From the NCBI GenBank assembly GCA_000719695.1, contig JOHN01000041.1:1-64000 (forward strand): a stretch of 64,000 bases of DNA, given 5' to 3'. A program made the translations under genes and the position numbers. Origin of the DNA: Streptomyces sp. NRRL F-6131. Its GTDB lineage: Bacteria > Actinomycetota > Actinomycetes > Streptomycetales > Streptomycetaceae. The notes below the pieces were generated by a model. That model was not told the origin of the DNA. It saw only the letters and a program-made list of their open reading frames with translations, and made no database searches. This document shows positions 35,610 to 45,042 of the stretch, piece after piece; within the stretch, counting starts at the first letter, position 1; each line of letters starts with the position of its first letter.

Positions 35610-36976
35610 GCGTCGTGCTCCTCGATGTGGTCGGACTCACTCCGCGCGTCCTCGCCGACATGCCCCGGCTGCGGGCCGTCGCCGACAGCGGGTTCACCGC
35701 GCGGCTGGACACCGTGCTGCCCGCGGTCACTTGCTCGGTCCAGTCCACCTTCCTGACCGGCGAGCTGCCCAGCGGGCACGGCATCGTCGGCAACGGCTGG
35801 TACGACCGCGAGATGGGCGAGGTCGCGTTCTGGCGCCAGCACAACCGGCTCGTGCGGGGGGAGAAGGTGTGGGAGGCCGCACGCCGTGCGGACCCCGGTC
35901 TGACCGTCGCCAACATCTGCTGGTGGTACGCCATGGGTGCCGACGTCGACATCACCGTCACCCCGCGGCCCGTCTACCACTACGACGGCCGCAAGTCGCC
36001 CGACTGCTACACCCGGCCGCCCGAGCTGCGTGAGGAGCTGACCGCCGAACTCGGCCGCTTCCCGCTGTTCGACTACTGGGGCCCGAGAGCCGGGATCGCC
36101 TCCTCGCGGTGGATCATCGACGCCTCCCGGCGGATCATCGATCGGCACGACCCGGATCTGACCCTCGTCTACCTTCCCCACCTCGACTACGACCTCCAGC
36201 GGTTCGGCCCGAAGTCGCCCCGGGCCCGGATCGCCGCCCGGGAACTCGACGCCCTTCTCGGACCCTTCGTGGAAGAACTGCGTGCCCGCGGGGCCACGGT
36301 CGTGGCGCTCAGCGAGTACGGCATCAGCGAGGTGCGACGCGCCGTCGACATCAACCGGGTGCTGCGCCGCGAGGGACTGCTGAACGTCCACACCCAGCAG
36401 GGCATGGAGTACCTCGACCCGTGGACCTCCGGTGCCTTCGCCACCCCCGACCATCAGGTGGCGCACGTGTACGTGGCCGATCCCGCCGATCTGGAGCGGG
36501 TACGCGAGGTCCTGCTGAGGACCGAGGGCGTCGACCAGGTCCTCGACCGCGCCGGCCAGGCGGAGTCCGGCGTCGACCACGCGCGCGGCGGTGAACTCCT
36601 CGCCGTCTCCTCCGCCGACAGCTGGTTCACCTACTACTACTGGCTGGACGACGAACGAGCCCCGGACTTCGCCCATGGCGTGGAGATCCACCGAAAGCCG
36701 GGCTACGACCCCGCCGAGCTCTTCTTCGACCCCGCCGACCCGCTGGTGATGGTCCGGGCCGGTCTCGCCCTCGCCAAACTGAAGCTCGGCATCCGGGGCA
36801 CCATGTCGGTCGTGCCCACCGACCCGTCCTGTGTTCGCGGCAGCCACGGCCGGCTCCCGGAGGACCCGGCGGACGCCCCCGTCCTCCTGTGCTCCAGCCG
36901 CGAGCACGCCCGCGACCGCTTCCACGCCACCGAGGTCAAACGGTTCCTGCTCGCCAGCCTGGGCGTGGGGGAGTGA
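35606..36976 (+). CDS. Alkaline-phosphatase-superfamily phosphodiesterase (EboF-like)
   Basis: 456 residues from a GTG overlapping the eboE stop (GTGA). It has VVLLDVVGLTPRVL (metal Asp), LPAVTCSVQSTFLTGELPSGHG with the likely nucleophile Thr, VYLPHLDYDLQRFGP (metal Asp/His) and VALSEYGI. These are the positions of nucleotide pyrophosphatase/phosphodiesterases. It has no signal peptide, so it acts inside the cell. As last gene of the ebo operon it may remove phosphate or a nucleotide from the product. Confidence 0.87.
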   Translation: MSVVLLDVVGLTPRVLADMPRLRAVADSGFTARLDTVLPAVTCSVQSTFLTGELPSGHGIVGNGWYDREMGEVAFWRQHNRLVRGEKVWEAARRADPGLTVANICWWYAMGADVDITVTPRPVYHYDGRKSPDCYTRPPELREELTAELGRFPLFDYWGPRAGIASSRWIIDASRRIIDRHDPDLTLVYLPHLDYDLQRFGPKSPRARIAARELDALLGPFVEELRARGATVVALSEYGISEVRRAVDINRVLRREGLLNVHTQQGMEYLDPWTSGAFATPDHQVAHVYVADPADLERVREVLLRTEGVDQVLDRAGQAESGVDHARGGELLAVSSADSWFTYYYWLDDERAPDFAHGVEIHRKPGYDPAELFFDPADPLVMVRAGLALAKLKLGIRGTMSVVPTDPSCVRGSHGRLPEDPADAPVLLCSSREHARDRFHATEVKRFLLASLGVGE

Positions 36977-37082
36977 CAGCCCCCGGAGGGAGCAGCCGGG
37001 GGAGCCACGTACCTCCCGACGAACCACGCGGGGCGGCGACACGGAAGCGGCGAAGCCGCTCGGAAGGACGTCCGCAGGAATG

Positions 37083-37119
37083 CCGGAATCCGGCGGCTGG
37101 GGCAGCCGCCGGCTTCCGG
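37083..37119. terminator. Bidirectional terminator after the ebo operon
   Basis: CCGGAATCCGGCGGCTG (37083-37099) pairs with CAGCCGCCGGCTTCCGG (37103-37119), 16 of 17 positions, loop GGG. It separates the ebo operon from the convergent GH2 pseudogene. Confidence 0.7.
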
Positions 37120-37151
37120 TGTGCCTCGGACCTCGGTGCGGGACAGGGGCG

Positions 37152-39482
37152 CTAACGCTGCCCAGAAGCGGCGGCGGTGACCGGGACCGTGCTGGTGGGG
37201 GTGTTCCAGCCGGACAGTCGCAGGCCCGGTTCGGTGCCGGCGAGGTCGGCGGTGCGCACCGTGGCGGTCTGCGTCGTGGATTCGCCGGGCCAGAGGCTGA
37301 CCTGGTTGTCGGACCAGGTGACCGGCAGGACGGGCTTGTTCTCCGCGTCGACCAGGTGCGCGTCGGTGAGCAGGGCGGGGGTGTTGTCGGTGCCGGTGTT
37401 GGTGAGCGTGACGGTGACCATGGTGGTGCCGTCCGCCGCGTCGGCGCTGGTCGCGGTCGCGGCCACCTGAGCCTGTGCCGGCTTGCTCAGCCCGTCCAAG
37501 GAGGCGTACGCGGTGGTCGGGGTCTTCGCCAGGTTGCCCCTCGTGCAGTCGAGGACGTCCTGCTGGGTGGAGAGCCAGTAGACGTTGCGGCTGACCTCGT
37601 CGCCGGCGGCGTCGGTGAGGGTGAGCTTGGCGAGGTAGGTGGTGTCCAGGCCCGGGACGTTCTCGGGGATGACGAGGGCTTCGGCCTTGCCGCCGTCGCC
37701 GGGGACGGCGGGGACGGCGGGGACGGCGGAGTCCTGGTGGAAGCGCCGGGTGCCGTCGGGGTTGTAGAGGTCGACGCGCGCGGTCAGGCCCCGGGCCTCG
37801 CCGGTGCGCCGGTTGACCACCATGACGGACCTGTCGTCGTAGGAGTACTGGACGTGCAGTTCCTCGTCGGCCTTCAGGGCCCCGAAGTACCCGCCGCCCT
37901 GGTCGAAGTACCGGTCGAACAACTGCCAGTGCAGGGACGTCCACGGGTTGTTGAGCATCCAGTAGATGACACCCGTCGAGGGGTTCGAGGCGTCGGTGAA
38001 GTTGCGGCCGTACGCCTCGAACTGGGCCCGCACCGCCTCGTACTGGGCGAGCTGTGACTTGCGGACGAAGTCGTCCAGACCATGCCGCTCTCGTAGCCGG
38101 CGGCGCTTGAGCCGTCGATGTCGCTGACGACCGGGCCGGTCCAGTCCGCAGCCTCCAGCGCCTCCTTGTAGTCGGCGGCGGTCTCCTCCGACGGCGCGGC
38201 GTCACTGCCGATCAGGATGGAGATCACGCTCGGGTGGTCGCGCAGCTGGGTCGCGAGCGCGGCCATGGAGGCCTTGGCGATCCTGCGGTCGCGGTCGTCG
38301 AAGTCGCCGCTCTCCGCCCACTTGTTGCAGCATTCCCACCCCGACATGATGAGCATGCCGGCCTTGTCGGCCATGTCGAAGAACTCGTCCGGCTCGGGGT
38401 GGCCCTCCAATCTGATCGTGTTGAGGCCCATGCTGAGCGCGTAGGCGATGCGGTCGGCGGCCTCCTGCCGGTTCCAGCGCAGCAGGAGGCCGTGGACTCG
38501 CCCGCGCCCCGGATGAGCAGACGGTGGCCGTTGACGAAGTACTCGCGGTTCCCGTCCTTGTTCAGCGAGGACCGGACGTCGCGGATGCCGAAGCTCCGGT
38601 GCGCGGTGTCCGTGACGGTGCCGCCGGCCCTCGCCTCCAGCCGGAGGTCATAGAGTGGCTGGTCGCCCATGCCGGCCGGCCACCAGATCCTCGGATCGGC
38701 GAGCCTGAGCTGCGGGGTGTCGGCCGGAGCGAAGGTGATCTGTTTGGTCTCGTGGGGAGCGAGGGTGACGTCCTTGCCGAACCTGATGTCACCGATCGTG
38801 CCGCTGACCGTGGTGGTGACGGCACTCGCGGACTCGTTGCGCACCTTGGTCTTGACGGTCAGCTCGGCCGAGCGGAGGCAAGGATCGAGGGTGGTGCTCA
38901 GGTGGGTGTCGTCGAGCGCGACGGCGCCGGTGCGCCGGACGGTGATGTCCTGGGACAGGCCCATGTTGTTGTCGGCCGGGCCGGGTGCCCAGTCGATCCA
39001 CCCGGTGGTGAGGTCCTTGGTCGGGTCATTGGGCTGGACGAGGAAGGCGACGGAGTTGAGCCCCGCCCGGACGTAGGGTGTGATGTCGAGCTCGTAGACC
39101 GGGTAGATCCCCCCGATCCGGTCGGCGGTGGCGATCCGGGTGCCGTTCACGTAGACGTCGGTGGCGGACAGGACGCCCGTGACGTTCAGGTAGCTGCGCG
39201 GGGAGGCGTCGTTGACGGTGAAGTCGGAGCGGTACCACCAGGGAACCTGGAACTGCTCCTTCGGGACCGTCTTCATGTTCTCGGAGTAGAAGGGGTCCTC
39301 GTACGTGTGGTCGGCCACCAGCGCGGCGTACACCGTGGAGCGGGCGCCCGCGGCGTGCCAGCCGGCCGCCTGGTAGCCAGGGGTGGAGATCTGCTCCCCC
39401 TGGTCGGACACCTTCGCCGAGGACTGGATGCCGAAGCCGGCCAGAGCGGTGACGGAGCCGGCCGTGTCGGGGACCGTGGTGG
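37152..39482 (-). pseudogene. GH2 exo-beta-D-glucosaminidase-type enzyme with at least two frameshifts
   Basis: Three frames join into one GH2 protein. Frame one carries FGIQSSAKVSDQGEQISTPG, the jelly-roll and immunoglobulin-like domains to NGHRLLIRGAG (near 38490). Frame two is the barrel start SMGLNTIRLEGHPEPDEFFD to GSSAAGYESGM (near 38080). Frame three is the barrel end AYGRNFTDASNPSTGVIYWM and the C-terminal domains to 37152. The N-terminal signal region before 39482 is also lost or shifted. Intact relatives release glucosamine from chitosan. Unless the shifts are sequencing errors, it is dead. Confidence 0.82.
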
Positions 39483-39863
39483 TGGCGACCGCCGCCCTTA
39501 CTCGCGCCTGTCAAGGGAGTCGGCGCGGCCATCGGCAAGGGCGGCGGCACTGTCCTGCGCGTGCGGCTCCGGACGCCTCTTGCCTTTCGCTCCCCGCATA
39601 GTTAATCTTTTTTCCAAATTCAGGGACGGCTGGCTCCGCCCAGGTGTCCCGAGACGTTCCTCCGATGCCGCCGCACGGGCGGATCCGACTCCACCGCGCG
39701 GCATCCCGTCGGGCGGCGTCGCCGTCAGACCCCCTCCATGCAGATCTGACGGCAGTTCAGCCTCCCTTGCCCGAGGTGGGGTTCCGCTTCAACGCGCTTC
39801 GGCAGCACCCTCGTTGATCCCCGTGGCCCTGGGCCCCACATACACCGAGGAGATCGTCCCATC
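39483..39863. other. Unassigned 380-bp gap between convergent-origin genes
   Basis: It includes an AT-rich patch (TAGTTAATCTTTTTTCC, 39599-39615) that could be the old promoter of the GH2 pseudogene, and a 33-codon frame on the minus strand (MRGAKGKRRPEP...) of no recognisable kind. No other gene is visible. Confidence 0.4.
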
Positions 39864-42395
39864 ATGCCTTCGCCCAACACCGGACGAACGACGGGTGCGC
39901 TGCTGAGCGCACTGCTCGTGCTGCTCGCGTCCCTGACCTACTTCACCGCCACGACCGCACCCGCCGGTGCGGCCGGCGCCACGATATCCGTGGACAACTA
40001 CCGCACCGGCTGGGACCAGGACGAACCCGGCCTGACACCGGCCCAGGTCAGCTCCTCCGACTTCGGCCGGCAGTACTCCACCCCCGTCGACGGGCAGGTG
40101 TACGCCTCGCCGGTGGTGGTGGGCGGCACCGTCGTCGTCGCCACCGAGACCAACCACGTCTACGGCATCGACGCGGCCACCGGTGCCGTCAAGTGGACCG
40201 TCAACTATGGCGCCCCGTGGCCCGCCTCCGGCGTGACCGTCCCCGGCGACAGCTGGTCCTGCGCCGACCTGGCACCCAGTATGGGGATCACTTCGACCCC
40301 CGTCCACGACCCGCGGTCCGGCTACGTCTACCTCACCTCCAAGGAGGACGGCGGGCAGTTCCACGAGGCGCCGACCTGGTGGATGCACGCGCTCGACCCG
40401 GCCACCGGCCAAGAGAAGCCCGGGTTCCCGGTCGAGATCAGCGGGACGGCGGACAACGACCCGAGCCTCCCGTTCGCCCCCGTGTACCACAACCAGCGGC
40501 CCGGCCTGCTGCTCCTGGACGGTGTGGTCTATGCCGGGTTCGGCGGGATCTGCGACCGGGGCAACTGGCGCGGCTACGTGGTCGGCATCGACACCACCGG
40601 TCGGCAGACCGCGATGTGGGCCTCCCAGACCGGTACCGGGGAGGGCGGCGGCGGTATCTGGGGCTCCGGCGGTGGCCTGGTCGCCGACGGGCAGGGCCGC
40701 ATCCTGTTCTCCACCGGCAACGGCATCTCGCCGCCGGCCGGCCCCGGCGACAGCGCCCCGACCCGCCTCGCCGAATCGGTGGTCGCGCTGTCGGTGCGCA
40801 GCGACGGCAAGCTCGAGAGCACCGACTTCTTCTCGCCCGCCGACGCGGACAAGCTGGACCTGAACGACGTCGACCTGGGCTCGGGTTCGGTCATGGCGAT
40901 CCCCGACGAGTACGGCACCAAGACGGTGCCGCACCTCGCGGTGACCGAGGGCAAGGACGGCCGGGTCTTCCTGCTCGACCGCGACGACCTGGGCGGCAGG
41001 GCGCAGGGCGTCGGCGGCACCGACGCCGTGGTGCAGACCCTCGGCCCCTACCAGGGCTGCTACTGCCACCCGGCGTTCTGGGGTGGTGGCACCGGCTACG
41101 TCTATTTCTCCCAGAACGGCGGCCCGCTGGAGGCCTTCAAGCTCGGCACCGACGGCACCGGCCGCCCGGCGCTCGCCAGGGTCGGCGCCAGCACCATCAA
41201 CTCCCACCACCTGTCCGCCGGTTCACCGGTGGTCAGCTCCGCCGGCCGGACGCCGGGGTCCGCGGTGGTCTGGCTCGTGCGGGCGGACGACATGACCGGC
41301 CGGAACGGCGCCCTGTACGCCTACGACGGGACCCCCAACGCGGACGGCACGATGAACCTCCTCTGGTCCGGCCCGGTCGGCGACAGTATGAAGTTCAGTA
41401 CGCCCGTGACGGACAACGGCCGGGTGTTCGTCGGCACCCGCGACGGCCACCTGGTCGCCTTCGGCCGCCCGGCCGCCTCGGCCCTGACCGGACAGCCGGT
41501 GACGATCCGCGGCACCGCCCTCGGCGCGAGCGGCACCGCCGACCTGACCGTGACCGCGACCAAGCCGCTCACCGTCACCCGCATCGGCACGGCCGCGCCG
41601 TTCGCGGTCAGTACGCCGAACCTGCCGCGCACCATGGCGGCCGGGGACACGCTGACCGTCCCGGTGACGTTCACCCCGTCCAATCCGGGCACGACTCCCG
41701 GCATGGTCACCCTGGAGACCGATGCCGGCGCCGTGGGCTTCTCGGTGATCGGTACGGCGGTCAAGGCCGGGCTCAGCGTCCTGCCCGGCTCGGTGAGCTT
41801 CACCAACCGGCCGACCGGCGTGCCGGTCTCGGCCAGTGTGCAGTTCACCAACACCGGTACCGAGAACGAGACGATCGGCGCCCAGGGCCTGCCGAGTGAG
41901 CCGTGGAGCGTCCGCGGCCTGCCCGCGGTCGGCACGGTGATCGCGCCGGGCGCCTCCTTCGTCGCCAGCGTGACCTATACGCCGACCACCGCGGGCGAGA
42001 GCACGGACACAATGTCGGTCACCACCGCCTCGGGCCCTGTCTCGATTCCGCTGAGCGCCACCGCGGCGGAGGGAAGGGGACACCTGACGGTCACTCCGAC
42101 CTCCCTGGAGTTCGGGGCGGTCCCGATCGGCACCACCTCTCGGGAGCTCTTCTTCACCCTGACCAATGACGGCAACATCCCCATCCAGGTCCACAAGGCG
42201 AAGGCTCCCACGGGCACCTTCAGTACCTTCGACCCGCTGGCCGAGGGCATCGACCTCGGCCCGGACCAGTCGATCTCGGTGCCGATCACCTTTACGCCAC
42301 CGGGTGCGGGAGACTTCTCCGACAGCTACAAGATCACCACCGATACCGATCAGGGTCCCGTGGACGTGCTGCTGACCGGCACCGGCGTCTCCTGA
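39864..42395 (+). CDS. Secreted PQQ-like beta-propeller protein with choice-of-anchor-D (HYDIN-like) domains
   Basis: 843 residues. The signal peptide (GALLSALLVLLASLTYFTA) runs to about residue 36. A seven- or eight-bladed propeller at about 40-545 has repeated blade motifs such as VYASPVVVGGTVVVATETNHVY, GITSTPVHDPRSGYVYLTS and VFVGTRDGHLVAF. Three immunoglobulin-like 'choice-of-anchor D' domains follow (about 550-640, 645-740, 745-843), each near LTVTPTSLEFGAVPIGTTS. No PQQ-enzyme catalytic motif is seen, so binding or scaffolding outside the cell is more likely than catalysis. Confidence 0.83.
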   Translation: MPSPNTGRTTGALLSALLVLLASLTYFTATTAPAGAAGATISVDNYRTGWDQDEPGLTPAQVSSSDFGRQYSTPVDGQVYASPVVVGGTVVVATETNHVYGIDAATGAVKWTVNYGAPWPASGVTVPGDSWSCADLAPSMGITSTPVHDPRSGYVYLTSKEDGGQFHEAPTWWMHALDPATGQEKPGFPVEISGTADNDPSLPFAPVYHNQRPGLLLLDGVVYAGFGGICDRGNWRGYVVGIDTTGRQTAMWASQTGTGEGGGGIWGSGGGLVADGQGRILFSTGNGISPPAGPGDSAPTRLAESVVALSVRSDGKLESTDFFSPADADKLDLNDVDLGSGSVMAIPDEYGTKTVPHLAVTEGKDGRVFLLDRDDLGGRAQGVGGTDAVVQTLGPYQGCYCHPAFWGGGTGYVYFSQNGGPLEAFKLGTDGTGRPALARVGASTINSHHLSAGSPVVSSAGRTPGSAVVWLVRADDMTGRNGALYAYDGTPNADGTMNLLWSGPVGDSMKFSTPVTDNGRVFVGTRDGHLVAFGRPAASALTGQPVTIRGTALGASGTADLTVTATKPLTVTRIGTAAPFAVSTPNLPRTMAAGDTLTVPVTFTPSNPGTTPGMVTLETDAGAVGFSVIGTAVKAGLSVLPGSVSFTNRPTGVPVSASVQFTNTGTENETIGAQGLPSEPWSVRGLPAVGTVIAPGASFVASVTYTPTTAGESTDTMSVTTASGPVSIPLSATAAEGRGHLTVTPTSLEFGAVPIGTTSRELFFTLTNDGNIPIQVHKAKAPTGTFSTFDPLAEGIDLGPDQSISVPITFTPPGAGDFSDSYKITTDTDQGPVDVLLTGTGVS

Positions 42396-42451
42396 CGCCT
42401 GCTGCAGAAGTCTGGGTGCGGGCAGGTCTGTGTGTGCTCTGACCCGCTGGT

Positions 42452-42700
42452 TCACCGGGCTTGGGCGAGGTTGTGCAGGTGGGCGACGGACTGCGCCGCG
42501 TGGTGCGGGCCGTCGCCTTCTGTCGGCAGTCGCGGAGTTGCCGGGCACGGGGCGGGCGGTGGCGACCACGAGGCGGGTGTCGGCGTCGAAGACGACGTGC
42601 ACGTTCGCGGAGAACCGGTAGTCGCGGCCGGAGGCGGCGATGCTGCGGTCGCTCACGGGGATGAGGGTGCCGTCCACGATCCGCAGCCGCTCCACACCCG
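42452..42700 (-). pseudogene. DDE transposase C-terminal half, internally deleted
   Basis: Minus strand LRIVDGTLIPVSDRSIAASG ... YRFSANVHVVFDADTRLVVATARPVPGN is the first DDE segment of an IS5-type (DDE_Tnp_4) transposase. After a shift and deletion the sequence reaches a plausible native end, VAHLHNLAQAR, at 42452. Its matching N-terminal half lies next to it in the opposite orientation. Confidence 0.7.
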
Positions 42701-42744
42701 GTCGCGGGCGTGGAGCGGCCTCCAAAGCCGGCAGCGGAGCGTCG

Positions 42745-43085
42745 GACCACTGGTCTGTCGCAGGTGGTGATCGCCGACCTGGTGGCCGAGTTGGGGCCGG
42801 TACGGCAAGCCCGGCGTGACGCCGAGCCGGTCGACCGTCCGCGCCGGCGCGCCGTCGGAGCGGGCGCGAAGGACAAGCCGGTCTTCGTCGACCTGCTCCC
42901 ACCCACGCTCGTCCACCCACGCCACGGCGTCAGCCACGACATGCTGGCCTGCCGGTTCGGAGTGGACCGCTCCACCGTGATCCGCGCCGTCGGCGAGAAC
43001 CGCCCGCTGCTTGCCGAGCGCGGCTGCCGCGTCCCACCCGGCCTTCAGGCCCGCGACGCCGGCCTGGTCGACCTGCTGACCGACA
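42745..43085 (+). pseudogene. DDE transposase N-terminal half
   Basis: The frame TGLSQVVIADLVAELGPVRQ ... RPRRRAVGAGAKDKPVFVDLL ... RHGVSHDMLACRFGVDRSTV ... LAERGCRV is the helix-turn-helix part of the same transposase family. It breaks off after about 115 residues. It is head-to-head with the catalytic half (42452-42700), so an inversion or two partial insertions are needed to explain the arrangement. Confidence 0.7.
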
Positions 43086-43318
43086 CCGTCCAGCTGGAAT
43101 CCTCGCCCAAGTCAGTTGCCCACGCCACCGACATGACGAGCCGCCTGAGCAGCAAGGTCAGCACCTGCCAAGCATGACGCACCCCCAACCATGCACAAGG
43201 TCGTGAGAAGCCGCGGGTGGCCGGCCAATCGTCCTGGATGCCCCCGTCGTGCTGTCCCTCGTTGGTCGGCGGCTGGGACGGTCACAGACACCATCCGCAC
43301 TACTCGCGAGGAGTGTTC

Positions 43319-44330
43319 ATGCGACTCAGATTCCCGTCCGCCCAGGCATCGGCGGTCGGAGCGGCGCTGGCCGTCGTCGTCGCCTCGGCGCCGGCCGCGT
43401 TCGCCGACCCGGGCGCGGCCGGCACCCGGCCGGTCTCCTGCAACCGCACCGACGGCGGTACGGCGTTCGAGCGGTACCTGTGCGCCGCGCCCGGTGACCT
43501 GCTCGACGTCCGCATGGGCGACGTGCACCCGACCCAGCCGTCGGTGGGCTATGACGAGGTGTACTACAAGCTCGGCCGGTACACCCTCGGCAAGGACGAG
43601 ACGAACAAGAAGTTCGACGACTGGTGCGAAGCCGACGGCCGGGCCGTGGCGGCGACCGTGTCGTCCGGAGCACGCCTGGACGATCCGTCCTCGTTCACTT
43701 GCGAGCTCCCGGTCGGAGGGGAGACCTCGGAAAGCGTCGGGGCCATGAAGACGGTCGTCATCGGTCCCGGTGGGGGCACCACCGGCTGACGTCCTTCTAC
43801 GAGACCCCCGACGGCGGCGCCGACCTGCACGTCCGGCTGCGGGTGGTGGCCAACCTGAGCAACCTCACCCAGCAGGACTTCTGGGCCGGATGCAGGCGCA
43901 GAAGTGGGCGTACCTGCGCGGCCCCGAGGGCAATCCGATCCGCGTGGACGAGTTGCCTGCCGACGTGGCAATGGCCGGCCTGAGTGACGACAAGTACCGC
44001 AGCCTGGCCTCCTTCGGCCGCGAGATCGACTACGAGCAGAACGCGCTCCCGTTCCAGGAGTTCTACTGGGGCAGCTGGGTCCGCGACGCGAAGCCGGTCG
44101 ACCTGGCCGGCTGGGACCGGAACGACCTCGACAGCTATCTGAAGGCCGCCGAGGACTTGACCCGGGCGATGACGGCGCTCCCCAAGAACGTCGCCGTCGA
44201 CAGCGGCTTCACCGCCGCGGACCTGGGCGCGCTGGACGAGTGGAACGAGGGCAAGTTCGACGAGCTGAGCAGGCCGTACCCGCACGACAAGCCGGGAAAG
44301 CTGGCCTACGCGCTCGAGTACAAACCGGCC
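43319..44330 (+). pseudogene. Secreted ParB/Srx-like protein with two frameshifts
   Basis: It starts MRLRFPSAQASAVGAALAVV with a signal peptide ending AAFADP and a GAGGAG ribosome site. Blocks typical of secreted ParB/Srx-fold proteins are present but in three frames: DVRMGDVHPTQPSVGYDEVY and KTVVIGPGG; then HHRLTSFYETPDGGADLHVR to LTQQDFWAG (shift near 43780); then MQAQKWAYLRGPEGNPIRVD to KLAYALEYKPAL (shift near 43890). The missing text at the first shift is the family's LYLTDGHH active loop, so a small deletion removed it. Confidence 0.75.
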
Positions 44331-44542
44331 TTGGGGATCATGCCGCTCCGCCGCAGGCCGCGAGGGTCGGGCAGCGAGGGCACCAACCGCCGGGAGAGTG
44401 AGCACATGTCTTCACATCCGGCCCACCTCCTCCTCGGTGCCTCCGAGACGAACCTCGAAGCCGCCGGGAAGAGCCCACTGACCTGCGGCACAGACACGTT
44501 CGTTGCCACCGCCGACTTTCCCACGACCAGCAGGTCCCGCCC

Positions 44543-44760
44543 GCAACTGCGGCGGACGCATTTCCCGGCAACACCACGTCGTCGGAGCGGACGGCCTGCA
44601 AACTGCGGACCAAGCCCGGCCGGAAGGCCTACAACTGCCGCACAGCCATCGGTCAACCCGTCCCTGGCCGTATCCTGGCCTGCCAGGACAAAGACCAGCT
44701 CTTCCTGCGCGACGAGGACGGCTTTCCCTTCGGAGCCCCGGGGGTAGCGGAAGACGGCAG
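44543..44760 (+). other. Coding-like stretch without a start (possible gene remnant)
   Basis: One frame reads ATAADAFPGNTTSSERTACK, LRTKPGRKAYNCRTAIGQPV and PGRILACQDKDQLFLRDEDG with strong third-position G/C bias and paired cysteines, as in small secreted proteins. No start or ribosome site is found, and after GFPFGAPG the composition degrades. The rest of 44331-44888 shows no gene. Confidence 0.35.
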
Positions 44761-44888
44761 TGCGGCTCATCGCGCTGACCGCGGGGGCCGAGCCGTCCAG
44801 GCGGCGGATTCGGTATGGGTATGGCGGTGCACACCCGGGGGTGGCGGTCCCGGCGACGCGGGCGGTCGGGCGGGCCCGGAGGAACGGC

Positions 44889-44927
44889 CGGGTGCCCGGC
44901 CCGGAGACCCCGGGCCGGGCACCCGGC
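44889..44927. terminator. Very strong 17-bp hairpin
   Basis: CCGGGTGCCCGGCCCGG (44889-44905) and its exact complement (44911-44927) flank a 5-nt loop. It lies downstream of both the remnant at 44.5 kb (plus) and the metalloprotease gene (minus). Confidence 0.65.
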
Positions 44928-44981
44928 CGGCGGACCGTTCCGTGGAACGGCCCCACCGTAGCGGCGGCTCGGTGGTGATGA

Positions 44982-45019
44982 CGGGAGGGGCCGTCCCCCT
45001 CAGGGGTTGGCCCCTCCCG
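44982..45019 (-). terminator. Terminator hairpin of the metalloprotease gene
   Basis: CGGGAGGGGCC (44982-44992) pairs perfectly with GGCCCCTCCCG (45009-45019), 24 bases past the minus-strand stop at 45043. With the 17-bp hairpin beyond it, transcription is ended twice. Confidence 0.65.
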
Positions 45020-45042
45020 CGTTCGGGCCGTTCGGCCGGTTC

